Origin: Planctomycetota bacterium
Lineage (GTDB): Bacteria > Planctomycetota > UBA1135 > GCA-002686595
Length of the DNA stretch: 64,000 nucleotides
Direction of reading: 5' to 3'
Assembly (NCBI GenBank): GCA_029259635.1
Contig: JAJDEU010000052.1
Location: forward strand, 1 to 64,000
The notes beneath the pieces are model-generated. The model worked only from the letters and a program-made list of their open reading frames with translations. It was not told the origin of the DNA and did not search any database. Position 1 is the first letter of the stretch. The number at the start of each line of letters is the position of its first letter. Made by a program: the position numbers and the translations under genes. Of this stretch, positions 63,434 to 64,000 are shown piece after piece.

Positions 63434-64000
63434 ACGAATCGAAAACGGGTGGAACCGGCAAGTGGACTCGGTTCGGTTTCGGTCTGCAGGTCTTGGCCGC
63501 GCTCGCCCTGGCGATCGGCGCCTGTCTCTTGGTCGTTCACCTCTCGGAGTGGAGGCGTGCTCGTTGGAGAGCGGACTTCACCGCCAGCGGTACCAACACG
63601 CTCGACCCGCAGACCATGGCGATCCTGGAAGGGCTCCACGAGCGCGTTAAAGTCGACATCTTTTTTCGCGCTGCGTCGACCGACCACATGCGCGTGGCGA
63701 CCGATCAGGCACAGACGCGCATGAACGAGCTCTTGTTCGTCGCGAAGAACCTGCTTCCGGAAAAGCTCGAACTCGAGGCTCACAATCTGCTCGACTTGGC
63801 CGCTGCCGAGAAGCGCATGCAGGAGCTGAGCCTGAAAGAGGTGCAGACGGTGGTCTTGAGCCTGGGCGACCGGCGCGAGGTCATGCGGCTCTACAGCGAC
63901 ATCGCGGAGTTCGACTACGGAAGTGAGAATCCGCGCAGCCCCCGACCGGCGACGATGCACAAGTTCCGAGGGGAGGAGGCCTTTGCCGAAGCGCTCAAAA
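63427..64000 (+). CDS. GldG-like ABC-associated protein, 5' part only
   Basis: The frame runs from GTG at 63427 (seven-base overlap with the permease gene) to the window edge without a stop, giving 191 residues. The N terminus has one membrane helix (VLAALALAIGACLLVVHL, about 22-39). It continues RADFTASGTNTLDPQTMAIL, then a stretch on beta strands (VKVDIFFR) and MNELLFVAKNLLPEKLELEA. This is the pattern of GldG/DUF-type periplasmic domains, where L-S-x-x-T-x-x-L-x-x-L follows the helix. The protein would be the extracytoplasmic partner of the two preceding gene products. C-terminal part not visible. Confidence 0.8.
   Translation, partial: MVDESKTGGTGKWTRFGFGLQVLAALALAIGACLLVVHLSEWRRARWRADFTASGTNTLDPQTMAILEGLHERVKVDIFFRAASTDHMRVATDQAQTRMNELLFVAKNLLPEKLELEAHNLLDLAAAEKRMQELSLKEVQTVVLSLGDRREVMRLYSDIAEFDYGSENPRSPRPATMHKFRGEEAFAEALK

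Overview
The window is about 64 kb of GC-rich chromosomal DNA from a Gram-negative-type bacterium, most likely a planctomycete. This assignment is inference. It rests on a fused ResB/CcsA cytochrome-c assembly protein, a Ser/Thr kinase joined to a formylglycine-generating-enzyme-like domain, large secreted proteins of unknown function, a SMUG1-type uracil-DNA glycosylase, and a type II secretion cluster without the usual C/K/L/M genes. Genes are dense and often overlap by 1-4 bases. I see no rRNA, tRNA, CRISPR array, prophage or complete insertion sequence.

Layout. 1-7.6 kb: a short repeat element, a secreted metallo-beta-lactamase-fold hydrolase, an isolated rpmH (bL34), ygiQ, and a large secreted di-haem cytochrome on the minus strand. 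7.7-13.3 kb: pqiAB (MCE-type lipid transport), a divergent SMUG1 glycosylase, a secreted HExxH protein and a double-length dCTP deaminase. 13.5-24.7 kb: a long plus-strand housekeeping run: sucCD, mnmD, tatA, mobA, a polyprenyl synthase, a tandem-domain lipoprotein, a CcsB-CcsA fusion, folD and a rhomboid protease. 24.9-28.4 kb: an unknown secreted protein and serS. 28.5-36.3 kb: a minus-strand type II secretion operon, gspD-E-F-G-H-I-J. 36.8-46.2 kb: nhaA, a PTS EIIA protein, a kinase/FGE-fold fusion, a lipoprotein metallopeptidase candidate, a Sua5/phosphatase fusion and an NtrB/NtrC-like pair. 46.3-52.3 kb: a secreted TPR-CHAT protease-like protein, divergent from dnaK. 52.4-61.4 kb: a five-gene DNA-end-processing operon (AddB, AddA, an 87-aa protein, a Rad50/SbcC-like ATPase, a PD-(D/E)XK-like protein). 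61.5 kb to the end: a GldA/F/G-like ABC transporter cut by the window edge.

The most noteworthy points are these. (1) The five-gene repair-type operon resembles the Bacillus addB-addA-sbcD-sbcC arrangement, but an 87-aa protein sits where SbcD would be and a PD-(D/E)XK-like protein closes the operon. (2) A 164-bp palindromic element is present in two inverted copies plus two solitary ends, and its terminal TAG is the stop codon of dnaK and of pqiB. (3) dnaK is preceded by a full match to the sigma-54 promoter consensus, and a sigma-54 activator is encoded about 5 kb upstream. (4) A perfect 13-bp inverted repeat contains both start codons of the divergent pqiA and SMUG1 genes.
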